Shown here: piece by piece, positions 18,222 to 26,920 of the stretch | Numbering within the stretch: position 1 is the stretch's first letter | Layout of the letters: every line of letters starts with the position of its first letter | From: Photobacterium sanctipauli | GTDB taxonomy: Bacteria > Pseudomonadota > Gammaproteobacteria > Enterobacterales > Vibrionaceae | Assembly: GCF_003026495.1 (NCBI RefSeq) | Contig: NZ_PYMA01000028.1 | Span: 1 to 49,914 of the forward strand | Length of the DNA stretch: 49,914 nucleotides | Direction: 5' to 3' | Position numbers and translations under genes: made by a program | Notes under the pieces: model-generated | Told to the model about the DNA's origin: nothing | Databases searched by the model: none | Seen by the model: only the letters and a program-made list of their open reading frames with translations

Positions 18222-18963
18222 TAATCACCTGTACAGAGTGCTCGTAGGTTGCTGTTTCCGTTGATTGCTCACGCTGGAGCGTAAGGCGAATGTGCACCAT
18301 GCCATTGCTATTCATGCCAAGCCCTTCGGTGTTGAAGTAAACCTCACTGACCTGCTGGGCAATTAAGTTATTATTTGAAACCGAAGCATTATTGGTTAAA
18401 CGATGAAGTGAGCCTAACGTACTATCAAAGCAATATTGCACTTTCTCGCTATAGGCATACAGCCGGCTTGCTGGCGAGGAAGAAGCTAAGTCAGCACTGA
18501 GTTGCGCTGTTAATACGCCCGCATCAGGGCCATCAACTACCACTGTAATCGCATTGGTTTTAGTATCGTATTGCTCGGATGAAGAGAAGCCAACAGCGAG
18601 CCAGTAATTAGTGGTAATGGCCTTCCAATCACTGTCACTTCCGAGCGTCGAAGAGAAATCAATCGCCGCCCCCACAGGTTGATGAAGATAAAAGCCCGCC
18701 AGTTTTACCGGATAAAATGAAAGGCACCTTCCGCTTGAGTCAACCGACACACTGTTAGGGGCCGCATGGCGAATTTCACGGGTCATTTTCTCTAAGGCAA
18801 AACGGGCGATCAATTGGGTTCTGTCTCGATTAACCACACCCAAGTAGCCTTGTGCACCCAGCTGCAAGTAACTGCCAACCGCCAGAGAGATAATCCCAAG
18901 AATCACTAGGGCAATAACCATTTCCATCAAGGTGAAGCCTTGTTGGCTATTGAGCTTCTCCAT
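18211..18963 (-). CDS. mshO: MSHA minor pilin MshO
   Basis: A 250-residue prepilin-like protein. The class III leader is MEKLNSQQG, cleaved before FTLMEMVIALVILGIISLAV, with Glu at the fifth mature position. The length and globular part resemble PulJ/PilW-type minor pilins, which help start pilus assembly. The start ATG overlaps the mshD stop as TGATG. Confidence 0.9.
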   Translation of the reverse strand: MEKLNSQQGFTLMEMVIALVILGIISLAVGSYLQLGAQGYLGVVNRDRTQLIARFALEKMTREIRHAAPNSVSVDSSGRCLSFYPVKLAGFYLHQPVGAAIDFSSTLGSDSDWKAITTNYWLAVGFSSSEQYDTKTNAITVVVDGPDAGVLTAQLSADLASSSPASRLYAYSEKVQYCFDSTLGSLHRLTNNASVSNNNLIAQQVSEVYFNTEGLGMNSNGMVHIRLTLQREQSTETATYEHSVQVINVL

Positions 18964-19658
18964 CAGTAGTTACTCCTAATGGCAACAAAGTCATACTTAC
19001 CGTAATTGCCTGCATCAACCACAACCTCAATGCGCTTATGCTGACGGGGAGGTTGCTCGATGTTCAAATCATTCGGATAGCTAACTTTCACATTCACCGT
19101 GATATTTTTGTAGTAGTCATTCTTGGCATTACTGCTTTCTGGCTCTATCAAGCTTTCAATAAAGCCGCGCCAAGGGTATGTCCCCCTATTGCCAAAGTTT
19201 CTCTCATTGCACAGCGTCAAGTCCCCCCAACAACCATGAAAATCATCCACGTCATTGGCCATCTCAACCTTCAAACCTCGCCCTAAGGTGTTACCACTTA
19301 AAGGATCGACATAATCATAATACTCAGCAGGGTCATCCTCCGGCCAACGATAATTATTGCCCGCAATAATTGGCTGGGAGCAGTCCTGATAATAATCCAC
19401 ACCTAAAATACGCACTGTTTCACCGCAACGGATAAGGCTGTCCCCGAAAGGGTCCGAATGCTCGTCAAACTTACGGGATAGAATTTCATTAAGAAACGCA
19501 TTACCAATAGCGGCCGAACGCGCTTGATAATAGGGGGTTGCCGAACGTTCGGCCTGCGGAAAAAGAAAACTTGTCAGGGTCACCATTGCCACACCAAGGA
19601 TAACAATGGTGATCACACCTTCAATTAAGGTGAAGCCTCGCTGGGAATAACGCTTCAT
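18963..19658 (-). CDS. mshD: MSHA minor pilin MshD
   Basis: A 231-residue prepilin-like protein. I chose the ATG at 19658 (MKRYSQRG^FTLIEG) because it overlaps the mshC stop as TGATG and has GGAGG nine bases upstream. An upstream in-frame start at 19679 would lengthen the leader by 7 residues. The mature N-terminus FTLIEGVITIVILGVAMVTL has the conserved Glu5. It is likely a minor pilin of the priming complex with MshC and MshO. Confidence 0.9.
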   Translation of the reverse strand: MKRYSQRGFTLIEGVITIVILGVAMVTLTSFLFPQAERSATPYYQARSAAIGNAFLNEILSRKFDEHSDPFGDSLIRCGETVRILGVDYYQDCSQPIIAGNNYRWPEDDPAEYYDYVDPLSGNTLGRGLKVEMANDVDDFHGCWGDLTLCNERNFGNRGTYPWRGFIESLIEPESSNAKNDYYKNITVNVKVSYPNDLNIEQPPRQHKRIEVVVDAGNYGKYDFVAIRSNY

Positions 19659-20167
19659 CAGGAACATCCTCCCGACCACATATACCCCTCGCTGTTAATA
19701 CATAGCTTGGCTTGCTCATTATTACGTGCGGTCACCGTCACTTCACAGCCTGAATTTTGGCATAGCGCGACTTTCTTATTGGTGCCATCAAACATAAATG
19801 GCCGGCCTAAAATATCGAAATAAATGGCTGAGGCCGATTCATTGACCGAAAAACTTACCCTATCGTTCTCGCTACTTAGCCATCTGCTTGATTGTAAATT
19901 TGAAGCACATTCAAGTGAGCCGAAATAATCCGACCTAACCACTAAGGAGTAGCACTGGCTCGGATCATCACTTGGTAAACTAATGGTTTGATTCATACTG
20001 AGTAGCTGAATTTGGCGGGCAATCGAAATGGCTTGGTCGCGGGCAAGGTAAGCATCAAAGCTGCTACGGCCAAAAATACGTGAGGCAGCCGTCACCGAGA
20101 TAATACCAATCAGTACTATCACCACGATAACTTCGATTAAGGTAAAGCCGCGCTGATGTCGGGGCAT
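19658..20167 (-). CDS. mshC: MSHA minor pilin MshC
   Basis: A 169-residue prepilin-like protein with leader MPRHQRG^ and mature N-terminus FTLIEVIVVIVLIGIISVTA (Glu5 present). Four cysteines lie in the C-terminal half. GGGGG stands four bases before the ATG. It is the first minor pilin gene after mshA, separated from it by 99 bases that hold two strong stem-loops, so its expression is probably lower than that of mshA. Confidence 0.9.
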   Translation of the reverse strand: MPRHQRGFTLIEVIVVIVLIGIISVTAASRIFGRSSFDAYLARDQAISIARQIQLLSMNQTISLPSDDPSQCYSLVVRSDYFGSLECASNLQSSRWLSSENDRVSFSVNESASAIYFDILGRPFMFDGTNKKVALCQNSGCEVTVTARNNEQAKLCINSEGYMWSGGCS

Positions 20168-20203
20168 GATTCCCCCAATAAATTCAAGAAGGTTAGTTTG
20201 CTA

Positions 20204-20262
20204 TTTAATAAAGGTATCGAGAGTAATACCTTTATTAAATAGCGCTCCGAAGAGCGCTATTT
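20204..20262 (-). terminator. Two overlapping stem-loops downstream of mshA
   Basis: In transcription order, the first hairpin has 11 bp (AAATAGCGCTC / GAGCGCTATTT, 20237-20262) closed by a C(UUCG)G tetraloop. The second has 14 bp (TTTAATAAAGGTAT / ATACCTTTATTAAA, 20204-20239). They share three bases, so both cannot be complete at once. No clean U-tract follows either. They may act as a partial terminator or a 3' stabiliser that raises mshA mRNA over the downstream minor-pilin genes. The role is inferred. Confidence 0.7.
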
Positions 20263-20266
20263 TAAA

Positions 20267-20746
20267 TCAATTACATTCAGAGACAGTCGTAGATGCCGCT
20301 GAAGTTGCAGAAAGTGCTTGATTATATTGAACATAGCAAGACGTCACTACATCCCCATCAGAAGCAGCGTTAGCCAGTGTAAATGCACGAATAGTACCTG
20401 TTGCACCAGATACCGTAACATTTACCCACTCAGTATCATCTTGTAGTCCTTGAACTACAACATCAATACCATCTTCGGTTGCTGCTGGGTAACCAAAAGC
20501 AATATCTACATCTCCAGCATCAGTTGAAATTGTTGCAGTAGATGATTTGTCCTCACCCTCAATCGCAGCCTTACCGTAGGTAATACCTGCAGCGCCATTA
20601 ATAGCACCTTTCAGGCCTTGCAGCGCTGAGTTACGCGCATCATCTTGCAGGTTCAAAAAACGTGGAGCTGCTGTAACCGCCAGGATACCCAGGATTACGA
20701 TAACCACCACCATCTCAATCAGCGTAAAGCCGCCTTGACGTTTCAT
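20267..20746 (-). CDS. mshA: Major MSHA pilin MshA
   Basis: A 159-residue type IVa prepilin. The short leader MKRQGG is cut before FTLIEMVVVIVILGILAVTAAPRF, with Glu5. The two cysteines near the C-terminus (TSCYVQ and SECN) should form the disulfide-bonded D-region of the pilin. MshA builds the mannose-sensitive haemagglutinin pilus, which in V. cholerae serves near-surface swimming, attachment to chitin and biofilm start. It follows mshB by 34 bases with a good AGGAG site before the ATG, and two stable stem-loops follow the stop. Codon use is visibly more A/T-rich than in neighbouring genes, as often for surface-exposed pilins. Confidence 0.95.
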   Translation of the reverse strand: MKRQGGFTLIEMVVVIVILGILAVTAAPRFLNLQDDARNSALQGLKGAINGAAGITYGKAAIEGEDKSSTATISTDAGDVDIAFGYPAATEDGIDVVVQGLQDDTEWVNVTVSGATGTIRAFTLANAASDGDVVTSCYVQYNQALSATSAASTTVSECN

Positions 20747-20780
20747 AACATTCTCCTAATTTTCTAATAATTAATACGGC

Positions 20781-21359
20781 CTAGCGTATTTCTACTTGCA
20801 CCGATCCGTCCATCGGCAAATAAGTAAAGTAATGACCTGAGGTCACATCTGTTGTGCCATTGCCATCATTACCGGTTGAAGCCAACTGATAATAACGACA
20901 GGTGTTTGAACCATTGTCGTCAGCCAACTCGGTATAGAACAAGAACTTGCCGCTCTGTGCATCTGTCGACTGACTGGTTACTTTTGGCGGGTTCTGCAGT
21001 AGGTTGTCCATCAGGGCAACACAATCGCTTACTACCATGCTATCTACCGAAACATTGCGGGTTGAAATTGGGTAACCAACACGTGGCGTACCGGTATCAC
21101 CGTCCTGGGTCAGGTAAAAGTCGGTACCATCATAATCCACCGTGTTACGACCGCTGTTCTCTGGGCGACCATAGGCTTCCCACTGTGCTCGGACAGATAA
21201 CACTGCCGTCGCATAGCCACCAGCAACACCTTCGATAGAGGCTTTCTTGGCTTCATCGGTCACATTCATAAAGCGTGGTAACGCAGCTACAGCTAACAAA
21301 CCGACAACAATAATCACGATGACTAACTCAACCAGAGAAAAGCCAGACTGTTTTTTCAT
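20781..21359 (-). CDS. mshB: MSHA prepilin-like protein MshB
   Basis: A 192-residue prepilin-like protein with leader MKKQSG^ and mature helix FSLVELVIVIIVVGLLAVAALPRF (Glu5 present). It is the expected first gene of the structural half of the locus (mshBACDOPQ). In V. cholerae a second promoter lies before it. Here the 36-base gap and the end of mshF contain a perfect TTGACA (21425-21430, minus strand) but no convincing -10 at normal spacing. Confidence 0.9.
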   Translation of the reverse strand: MKKQSGFSLVELVIVIIVVGLLAVAALPRFMNVTDEAKKASIEGVAGGYATAVLSVRAQWEAYGRPENSGRNTVDYDGTDFYLTQDGDTGTPRVGYPISTRNVSVDSMVVSDCVALMDNLLQNPPKVTSQSTDAQSGKFLFYTELADDNGSNTCRYYQLASTGNDGNGTTDVTSGHYFTYLPMDGSVQVEIR

Positions 21360-21395
21360 GTCTGTTCTGCCTTATTCTGATTAGTCAAATACACA

Positions 21396-21884
21396 TCACC
21401 ATAACTCGGCGCGCGTCAAAAAACTGTCAATGTGTATTGTCTCATTTTCATAAAATAATGCTAGCCAATTTCCATCACTAATTCGGAAATAACATGAATT
21501 ATAATACGCTGATCTCATTTCTTTTTTTTCATGTAGATCTGCGTAAGAAACAGGGTTCATCTTTGGTGAAAGCAGTTCCCACGTTTTTTCACAATTAACA
21601 TGGTTATTATCCAGCACAATCGGCCAGCCATACCGGGTGTAGGAGACGTTAATCCCATTTACCGTCATGCGTTCTGGCTTGTTGTTCAATTCCCATTTTT
21701 GCCGCAGCGAAGACGCACTTTTAGTAAGGGTATTAATTAATACTTGTTGTTGGGCTTGAACCGCTTTTTCATTTATTTTTTGCCACTGCACAAACAGCGA
21801 AGAAATAATGATGAAGATAACCGCCACGAATAAGAATTGTTGAATGTGGCGGCTGAATTTAAGATTAAACCCCGCGAGCGACAT
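21396..21884 (-). CDS. mshF: MSHA biogenesis protein MshF
   Basis: A 162-residue protein with one N-terminal membrane segment (about residues 13-31, HIQQFLFVAVIFIIISSLFVQW) and a small periplasmic domain. The function of MshF is not well defined; position and topology identify it. I chose the ATG at 21884, which has GGAG eight bases upstream; a TTG just before it would add one residue. It overlaps mshG by 20 bases and its base composition is more AT-rich than mshG. Confidence 0.82.
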   Translation of the reverse strand: MSLAGFNLKFSRHIQQFLFVAVIFIIISSLFVQWQKINEKAVQAQQQVLINTLTKSASSLRQKWELNNKPERMTVNGINVSYTRYGWPIVLDNNHVNCEKTWELLSPKMNPVSYADLHEKKEMRSAYYNSCYFRISDGNWLALFYENETIHIDSFLTRAELW

Positions 21885-23085
21885 CAAGCAAGCTCCACAT
21901 CGGCAGGAAGATACCCAAGGCCAGGATCAATACCATAATCGCCACAACCAACAACAAGATAGGTTCAATTCTGGCGGTCAAGGTCTTGAGATCGTAATCC
22001 ACTTCGCGATCATAAAAATCAGATGCTTCCAAGAGCAAGTCATCAACTTGACCCGTTTCTTCACCAACAGCGATCATCTGTAATACGAGCGGGGTGAATA
22101 CGCCCGACTGGCTCGCTGTGCTGGCAATACTGCTGCCCCCTTCGATGCCGTTTTTCATTTCAATCAGGCGGGTTTCCAGGTAGCGGTTACCCAGTGCTTC
22201 TGCCGACATTTGAATGGCCTGGTTAAGCGGTACACCGGCCCGGATCATCAATGAGAAAGTGCGAGAAAAACGCGATAGCTGGGCACGGTTGACGATACCG
22301 CCAACAACGGGCACTTTTAGCCGCCACTTATCCCACTTCTCACTACCGGCAGGGGTTTGGCGCCATACCTTGATGCCGATCCACGTCAATCCGATGGCGC
22401 CTATCATCAAGGGCCAATAATGAACAAAGAAGTTGGAGGTCCCGATCAAAATCCGGGTGGGCAAAGGCAAATCAACCCCAAAACGACCGAACATAGAGGC
22501 AAATTGCGGGATCACCTTGATGTTCAGTACCGCCATCGCAATCATAATGGCGGTGATCACAAACATCGGATAGCGCATCGCCGACTTGATCCGACGGCGG
22601 GTTTCCATCTCCTGCTCGTAGTATTGGGCCAATTGTAATAATGATTCATCCAAGCGGCCGGTGTTTTCCCCGACTTGGATCATCGATACAAATAGTTCAG
22701 AGAACACCCGCGGGTGTTGCTTCATTGCAGCAGACAGCGACTTACCGTTGGTAAGCTCTACCACCACACTTTCCAGTGTCGATTTCATCAAAGGATGGCT
22801 AGCACTTTGCCCCAATCCCTTGATCGATCTCAGCAGCGGTACCCCGGCCTTGGTTAAACTAAAAAGTTGGCGACAGAAGATCACCAAGGCTTCGAGCGGG
22901 ATATTGCTTTTAAATAAGTCTTTGAGATCGACCCCGGCCACTTTTGCCTTGCCTTCACGGATCTCAAGCGGGATGATCCCTTGGCGAATAAGCAAATCTG
23001 CCGCCGCATCCTGGGTAGCCGCTTCGATTTGGCCGCGCTGAAGCTCACCTTGTGCCCCGCGTCCACGGTAGATAAATTGTGGCAT
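21865..23085 (-). CDS. mshG: MSHA platform protein MshG (PilC/GspF family)
   Basis: A 406-residue polytopic inner-membrane protein of the GspF/PilC family. It has two homologous cytoplasmic halves and three membrane segments (about 167-190, 218-240 and 375-397). It is the platform on which the MshE ATPase acts to extract and insert pilins. A strong GGAGGGGG precedes the ATG. It lies 16 bases behind mshE. Confidence 0.94.
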   Translation of the reverse strand: MPQFIYRGRGAQGELQRGQIEAATQDAAADLLIRQGIIPLEIREGKAKVAGVDLKDLFKSNIPLEALVIFCRQLFSLTKAGVPLLRSIKGLGQSASHPLMKSTLESVVVELTNGKSLSAAMKQHPRVFSELFVSMIQVGENTGRLDESLLQLAQYYEQEMETRRRIKSAMRYPMFVITAIMIAMAVLNIKVIPQFASMFGRFGVDLPLPTRILIGTSNFFVHYWPLMIGAIGLTWIGIKVWRQTPAGSEKWDKWRLKVPVVGGIVNRAQLSRFSRTFSLMIRAGVPLNQAIQMSAEALGNRYLETRLIEMKNGIEGGSSIASTASQSGVFTPLVLQMIAVGEETGQVDDLLLEASDFYDREVDYDLKTLTARIEPILLLVVAIMVLILALGIFLPMWSLLDVARGV

Positions 23086-23101
23086 TACCCCCTCCTACCC
23101 A

Positions 23102-24820
23102 TCAGCCCAGCACATAGCCGTCGTTTTCATCGCCTTCGCCCAGCAACATCACTTCATCCAAGCTCGTGACGCCCTCCAAGGCCAGCTCCATTGCCGATTC
23201 AACCAATGGCTTATAACCTTCAGAGTGGCGGGCAATTTGGCTAAAGCCAACTGCGTCGTTGGCACGCAAGGCATCCATCATGGCAGGCTTCATCTCCAAT
23301 AGCTCGAATACCCCGATACGGCCTTTGTAGCCCGTGAAGTTACAGGTTTGGCACCCCCGGCCACGCTTAAACTCAGCCTGATCCAAGTGCGGGAAACGCG
23401 CCAACAACCATTGTGCCTTGGCGTGATCTGGCTGCTCGGCTTCGGCACAATCACGGCAAACCCGGCGTACCAAACGCTGTGCCAAGACGGCGCGTACGGC
23501 GCTGGCAACCAAATACCCCGGCGCTTCCATATCCATCATTCGCAATGCACTGTCGACAGCATCATTGGTGTGCAGGGTGGACAGTACTAAGTGGCCGGTG
23601 AGAGCCGAGCGCAAACCAATTTCCACGGTTTCCTGATCACGCATCTCACCCACCAGGATAATATCCGGATCCTGGCGCAGAAAGGTTCGCAGGATTGAAG
23701 AGAAAGTCAGACCAATCTTGCTATTTACCTGCACCTGATTAACCCGCGGCAAGCGGTATTCCACCGGGTCTTCTGCGGTGATCAGTTTTTTACCCGGCTT
23801 GTTCAGCTCACTCAACGCCCCATACAAGGTGGTGGTTTTACCCGAGCCTGTCGGCCCCGTTACCAAAATCATTCCATGAGGGCGCTTTAGTTGGCGGCGG
23901 AAGCGCTGCAAGATAGCATCGGGCATGCCGATTTCTTCTAGGCTAAGAATACCCGCCGATTGGTTGAGCAGGCGCATCACCACGGATTCGCCATGCTGTA
24001 CCGGCATGGTAGAAACACGGACATCCACCGAGTTGCCGCGCACCTTGACGTTGAAGCGACCATCCTGGGGCAAGCGTTTTTCAGAAATATCCAGCCCGCT
24101 CATAAGCTTAAGGCGCAATACCAATGCCGATGCCACCGCAGCTTCGTTCAATAGGGTTTCATGCAAGACGCCATCAATACGCTGGCGAATACGCAGTACA
24201 TCGCTATCCGGCTCGATATGGATATCCGACGCCCCAACTTGAATCGCATCTTCAAACAACGAGTTGATCAGCTTTACCACCGTCACTTCTTCGTTATCGC
24301 CTTCATCGAGGCCAAAGCTGAACTCCGACTCATGCTGGTGCTCGGCTTGTAGCTGTTCGGCAAAAGAAACAATCTCTTGGGTTCGGCGGTAGTAGCGATC
24401 AAACGCAGCCAGCAACTGACGCTCAGGGGCTATCACCAGCTCAACCCGGTATTGGGATAGCTGATCGTAAAGCGCTTCTTGTGCTGCCAGATCGGCAGGA
24501 TCACTCATTGCAACCCGCACCGTGTCATCTCGGACACCAATAACCAGCGCACGCAAGCGGCGGGCATGGACTTCGGATAACAAGGCAGCCCCTTCGGCGG
24601 CAACGGTTACCCGGGTCAAATCGACCAATGGAATATCGAGCTGGCGGGAAAGGAACGACAGCATTTGCTGCTCGGTCAAGAAGCCCATATCAATCAAGGT
24701 GTCGCCGAGCTTTCTCCCTGTTGACTGTTGCTGTACCAGCGCCCGCTCTAGCTCATCTTGGCCAACAATGCCTTCTTCAACGAGCAGATCGCCCAAGCGC
24801 TTACGAAGTCTGATTTGCAT
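23102..24820 (-). CDS. mshE: MSHA pilus assembly ATPase MshE, c-di-GMP-binding type
   Basis: A 572-residue GspE/PilB-type ATPase. The N-terminus has two 24-residue MshEN motifs, at residues 8-31 (RLGDLLVEEGIV..Q) and 37-60 (KLGDTLIDMGFL..Q), which in V. cholerae MshE bind cyclic di-GMP. The ATPase part shows Walker A GPTGSGKT (322-329), Walker B PDIILVGEMRD (385-395) and the paired CxxC zinc motif of the family (CRDC, CQTC) at about 456-498. It powers pilus extension on MshG. Two bases separate it from mshN. Pilus output is therefore likely to depend on c-di-GMP. Confidence 0.96.
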   Translation of the reverse strand: MQIRLRKRLGDLLVEEGIVGQDELERALVQQQSTGRKLGDTLIDMGFLTEQQMLSFLSRQLDIPLVDLTRVTVAAEGAALLSEVHARRLRALVIGVRDDTVRVAMSDPADLAAQEALYDQLSQYRVELVIAPERQLLAAFDRYYRRTQEIVSFAEQLQAEHQHESEFSFGLDEGDNEEVTVVKLINSLFEDAIQVGASDIHIEPDSDVLRIRQRIDGVLHETLLNEAAVASALVLRLKLMSGLDISEKRLPQDGRFNVKVRGNSVDVRVSTMPVQHGESVVMRLLNQSAGILSLEEIGMPDAILQRFRRQLKRPHGMILVTGPTGSGKTTTLYGALSELNKPGKKLITAEDPVEYRLPRVNQVQVNSKIGLTFSSILRTFLRQDPDIILVGEMRDQETVEIGLRSALTGHLVLSTLHTNDAVDSALRMMDMEAPGYLVASAVRAVLAQRLVRRVCRDCAEAEQPDHAKAQWLLARFPHLDQAEFKRGRGCQTCNFTGYKGRIGVFELLEMKPAMMDALRANDAVGFSQIARHSEGYKPLVESAMELALEGVTSLDEVMLLGEGDENDGYVLG

Positions 24821-24822
24821 GG

Positions 24823-26085
24823 TTAGCCCTCTCTACTGGCCAGCACGGCAAGTCGCTGCTGGATAAACTGCTGTGATTGCTGGGAGATCCGCCCCATGCT
24901 AAGTGCTTGCTGATAAGCTTGCTCGGCCTTATCAACCGCATCGGAGCGCTCAAGGGCAATGGCCAAGCCCATCCACCAACGGCCGTCATAGGGCTCGTCT
25001 CTTACCAGCAGTTGGTAGCTGCTGGTTGCCAATTCGTTATTTTTCAGCTGTTGGGCCAACGCCCCACGCATCGCCAAATAGCGAGTATCCACTTCTTCCG
25101 GTAAGGTCGCCAAAATATTCAGCGCCGCTTGTGGCTGGGACTCATTGACGAACAGCTTAGCCATGGTCAGGCGGATTTCGGGCTGGCCGCTATCGTAAGC
25201 CAATCCTTGTTGCAGGGTTGCCAATGCTCGGCGATTTTCCCCGCGCCCATAATAAAGCGCCGACAATTTTTTGCGTGCCGTTACCCAAGAGGGCTGGTAT
25301 TGAACCGCAGATTCCAAGTAGCGAATTGCCTTAATCGTGTCGCCGTCATCCAGCGCCTTCTGGGCTTTTTTATATTCAACCTGAGCCAGCTGCTCGGCAT
25401 TCAATTCAACCGTTTCAATCACTAGGCCTTCGGGTGGGGCCTGATTGTCTTCCGGCTCCTCATTGGCACTCCCCGCTGGTTCAACCGTCATGATTTGAGG
25501 TTGTTTTGCTGGCGGGGCCTTGGCAACTACCGTTTTTACGGGTTTCGGGCTAGAAGCGGGCTTTACCACCGTTTTTTGTGGCGTAGCAACAACCGGCTTC
25601 TCTTCTTTTTTTGCCACAACAACAGCTGGCGCTTTCGTTTGTGCAGGCTTGTTATCTGCTTCAACGGCCACGGGCTGGCTTGTTTCAGGCTCGCTCACCG
25701 GCTCGACCGGGGTCACCTTCGCCAGTTTCACTGGTGCTGGCTGTACCGGTGACTGTTCGATTTTTGCCTCGGGCTCTAATGTTTGGGGAGCGGGCTTTGG
25801 GATGTTCGCAGCAGCTAAAGTCTCGACATTTGGCGCAACGGTGCGCTCAGCAGCTGGCTGAGCCTCTTTGGGTTGAGTGTTTGTACCCGAGCCGAGCCAC
25901 CAGCCAACGACACCGGATAGCACAAAGCCGGCGCAGGCTAAGCCAACCCAACGTAGCGAGGTTGACTTGGCGATAGGTTTGATTGGAGCAGGCTTTAGTG
26001 CCGCTGCCTTTGTTGCCCTTTGTTGCTGGCTCAAGGCATTCAGTTTGTTGTTTAATTCACTCACGGCGGTTATTGCCATCCCCAT
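24823..26085 (-). CDS. mshN: MSHA biogenesis protein MshN (TPR protein)
   Basis: A 420-residue protein. It has a short N-terminal segment, one membrane helix (about residues 44-66, LRWVGLACAGFVLSGVVGWW), a Pro/Ala/Lys/Val-rich linker (about 70-210) and C-terminal tetratricopeptide repeats (about 230-415). The architecture suggests a bitopic protein reaching through the periplasm, perhaps towards the MshL secretin as PilF-like or GspB-like helpers do; this is inference. The start overlaps the end of mshM by 16 bases. The linker is repetitive and may vary between strains. Confidence 0.88.
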   Translation of the reverse strand: MGMAITAVSELNNKLNALSQQQRATKAAALKPAPIKPIAKSTSLRWVGLACAGFVLSGVVGWWLGSGTNTQPKEAQPAAERTVAPNVETLAAANIPKPAPQTLEPEAKIEQSPVQPAPVKLAKVTPVEPVSEPETSQPVAVEADNKPAQTKAPAVVVAKKEEKPVVATPQKTVVKPASSPKPVKTVVAKAPPAKQPQIMTVEPAGSANEEPEDNQAPPEGLVIETVELNAEQLAQVEYKKAQKALDDGDTIKAIRYLESAVQYQPSWVTARKKLSALYYGRGENRRALATLQQGLAYDSGQPEIRLTMAKLFVNESQPQAALNILATLPEEVDTRYLAMRGALAQQLKNNELATSSYQLLVRDEPYDGRWWMGLAIALERSDAVDKAEQAYQQALSMGRISQQSQQFIQQRLAVLASREG

Positions 26086-26912
26086 AGTACTGGGTACGTC
26101 CAGCGTGGCTGGCGCGCACCCAAGGTGTCTTTGATCGCAAGCAAGACGTCATGTCGGCTCACTTGCGGACGGTTGTCGCTACAGGCAGCAATCAATGCCT
26201 TATGGCACAACTGGTTGATCAGCCTTGGGATGCCGCAGCTTGCCGTCCAAATTTCTTTGTATTGCGCTAGCGAAAACAGTGGCGCGCTGCCACCTGCACT
26301 GCTTAAACGGTGCTCGATATAGGCCACGGTTTCAGCTAGATCCAATTCACGCAAGCAGCTGCGAAAAGTGATCCGCTGGCGAAACTGGCGCATATGGTGC
26401 TGGGCCAACCGCTGATCCAGCTCTGGTTGGCCAAGCAAAATAATGTGGAGCAGTTTCTCTTGCTCGGTTTCCAAATTCCCCAGCAGGCGGATCGCCTCCA
26501 GGGCATCGTCCGGCAGGGCCTGCGCTTCATCAAGCATCACCACCACCGATTTACCCTCTGCCTTTCGCTCAAGCAGCGCCTGATGCAATTGATCCGTTAG
26601 CAGCGAGGCATCCCCCGAAGCCGGAATATTCAGCTCTTTAGCCAACGCCGAACGCAATGCGTCGCCGCTGGCAGCTGGCGTGGGTAAGTACGCCAATTGA
26701 AAATTTTCGGGGAGTTGATTGATCAACATCCGGCAAACAATAGTTTTACCTGTCCCGACTTCGCCGGAGATCTGAATGATTCCCTCCCCCATCTCAAGCG
26801 CGGCCAATGTGGTCGAGATCGCTTCGAGGTGCGGGGGCAAGGCGTGGAAAAACTGCGTATTCGGCGTCAAGCCGAAAGGCGCAGTCGTCAAGCCAAAGTG
26901 CGACAGGTACAT
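26070..26912 (-). CDS. mshM: MSHA biogenesis AAA ATPase MshM (ExeA family)
   Basis: A 280-residue AAA ATPase resembling the cytoplasmic domain of ExeA/GspA. Walker A GEVGTGKT is at residues 50-57 and Walker B VVVMLDE at 123-129. ExeA helps place the secretin through peptidoglycan; MshM lacks the peptidoglycan-binding part, so a role in MshL assembly is plausible but inferred. I chose the ATG at 26912 (MYLSHFGL), which has AGGAGG five bases upstream. A start at 26936 would add 8 residues and overlap mshL. Confidence 0.9.
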   Translation of the reverse strand: MYLSHFGLTTAPFGLTPNTQFFHALPPHLEAISTTLAALEMGEGIIQISGEVGTGKTIVCRMLINQLPENFQLAYLPTPAASGDALRSALAKELNIPASGDASLLTDQLHQALLERKAEGKSVVVMLDEAQALPDDALEAIRLLGNLETEQEKLLHIILLGQPELDQRLAQHHMRQFRQRITFRSCLRELDLAETVAYIEHRLSSAGGSAPLFSLAQYKEIWTASCGIPRLINQLCHKALIAACSDNRPQVSRHDVLLAIKDTLGARQPRWTYPVLWGWQ

Positions 26913-26920
26913 GGCACCTC

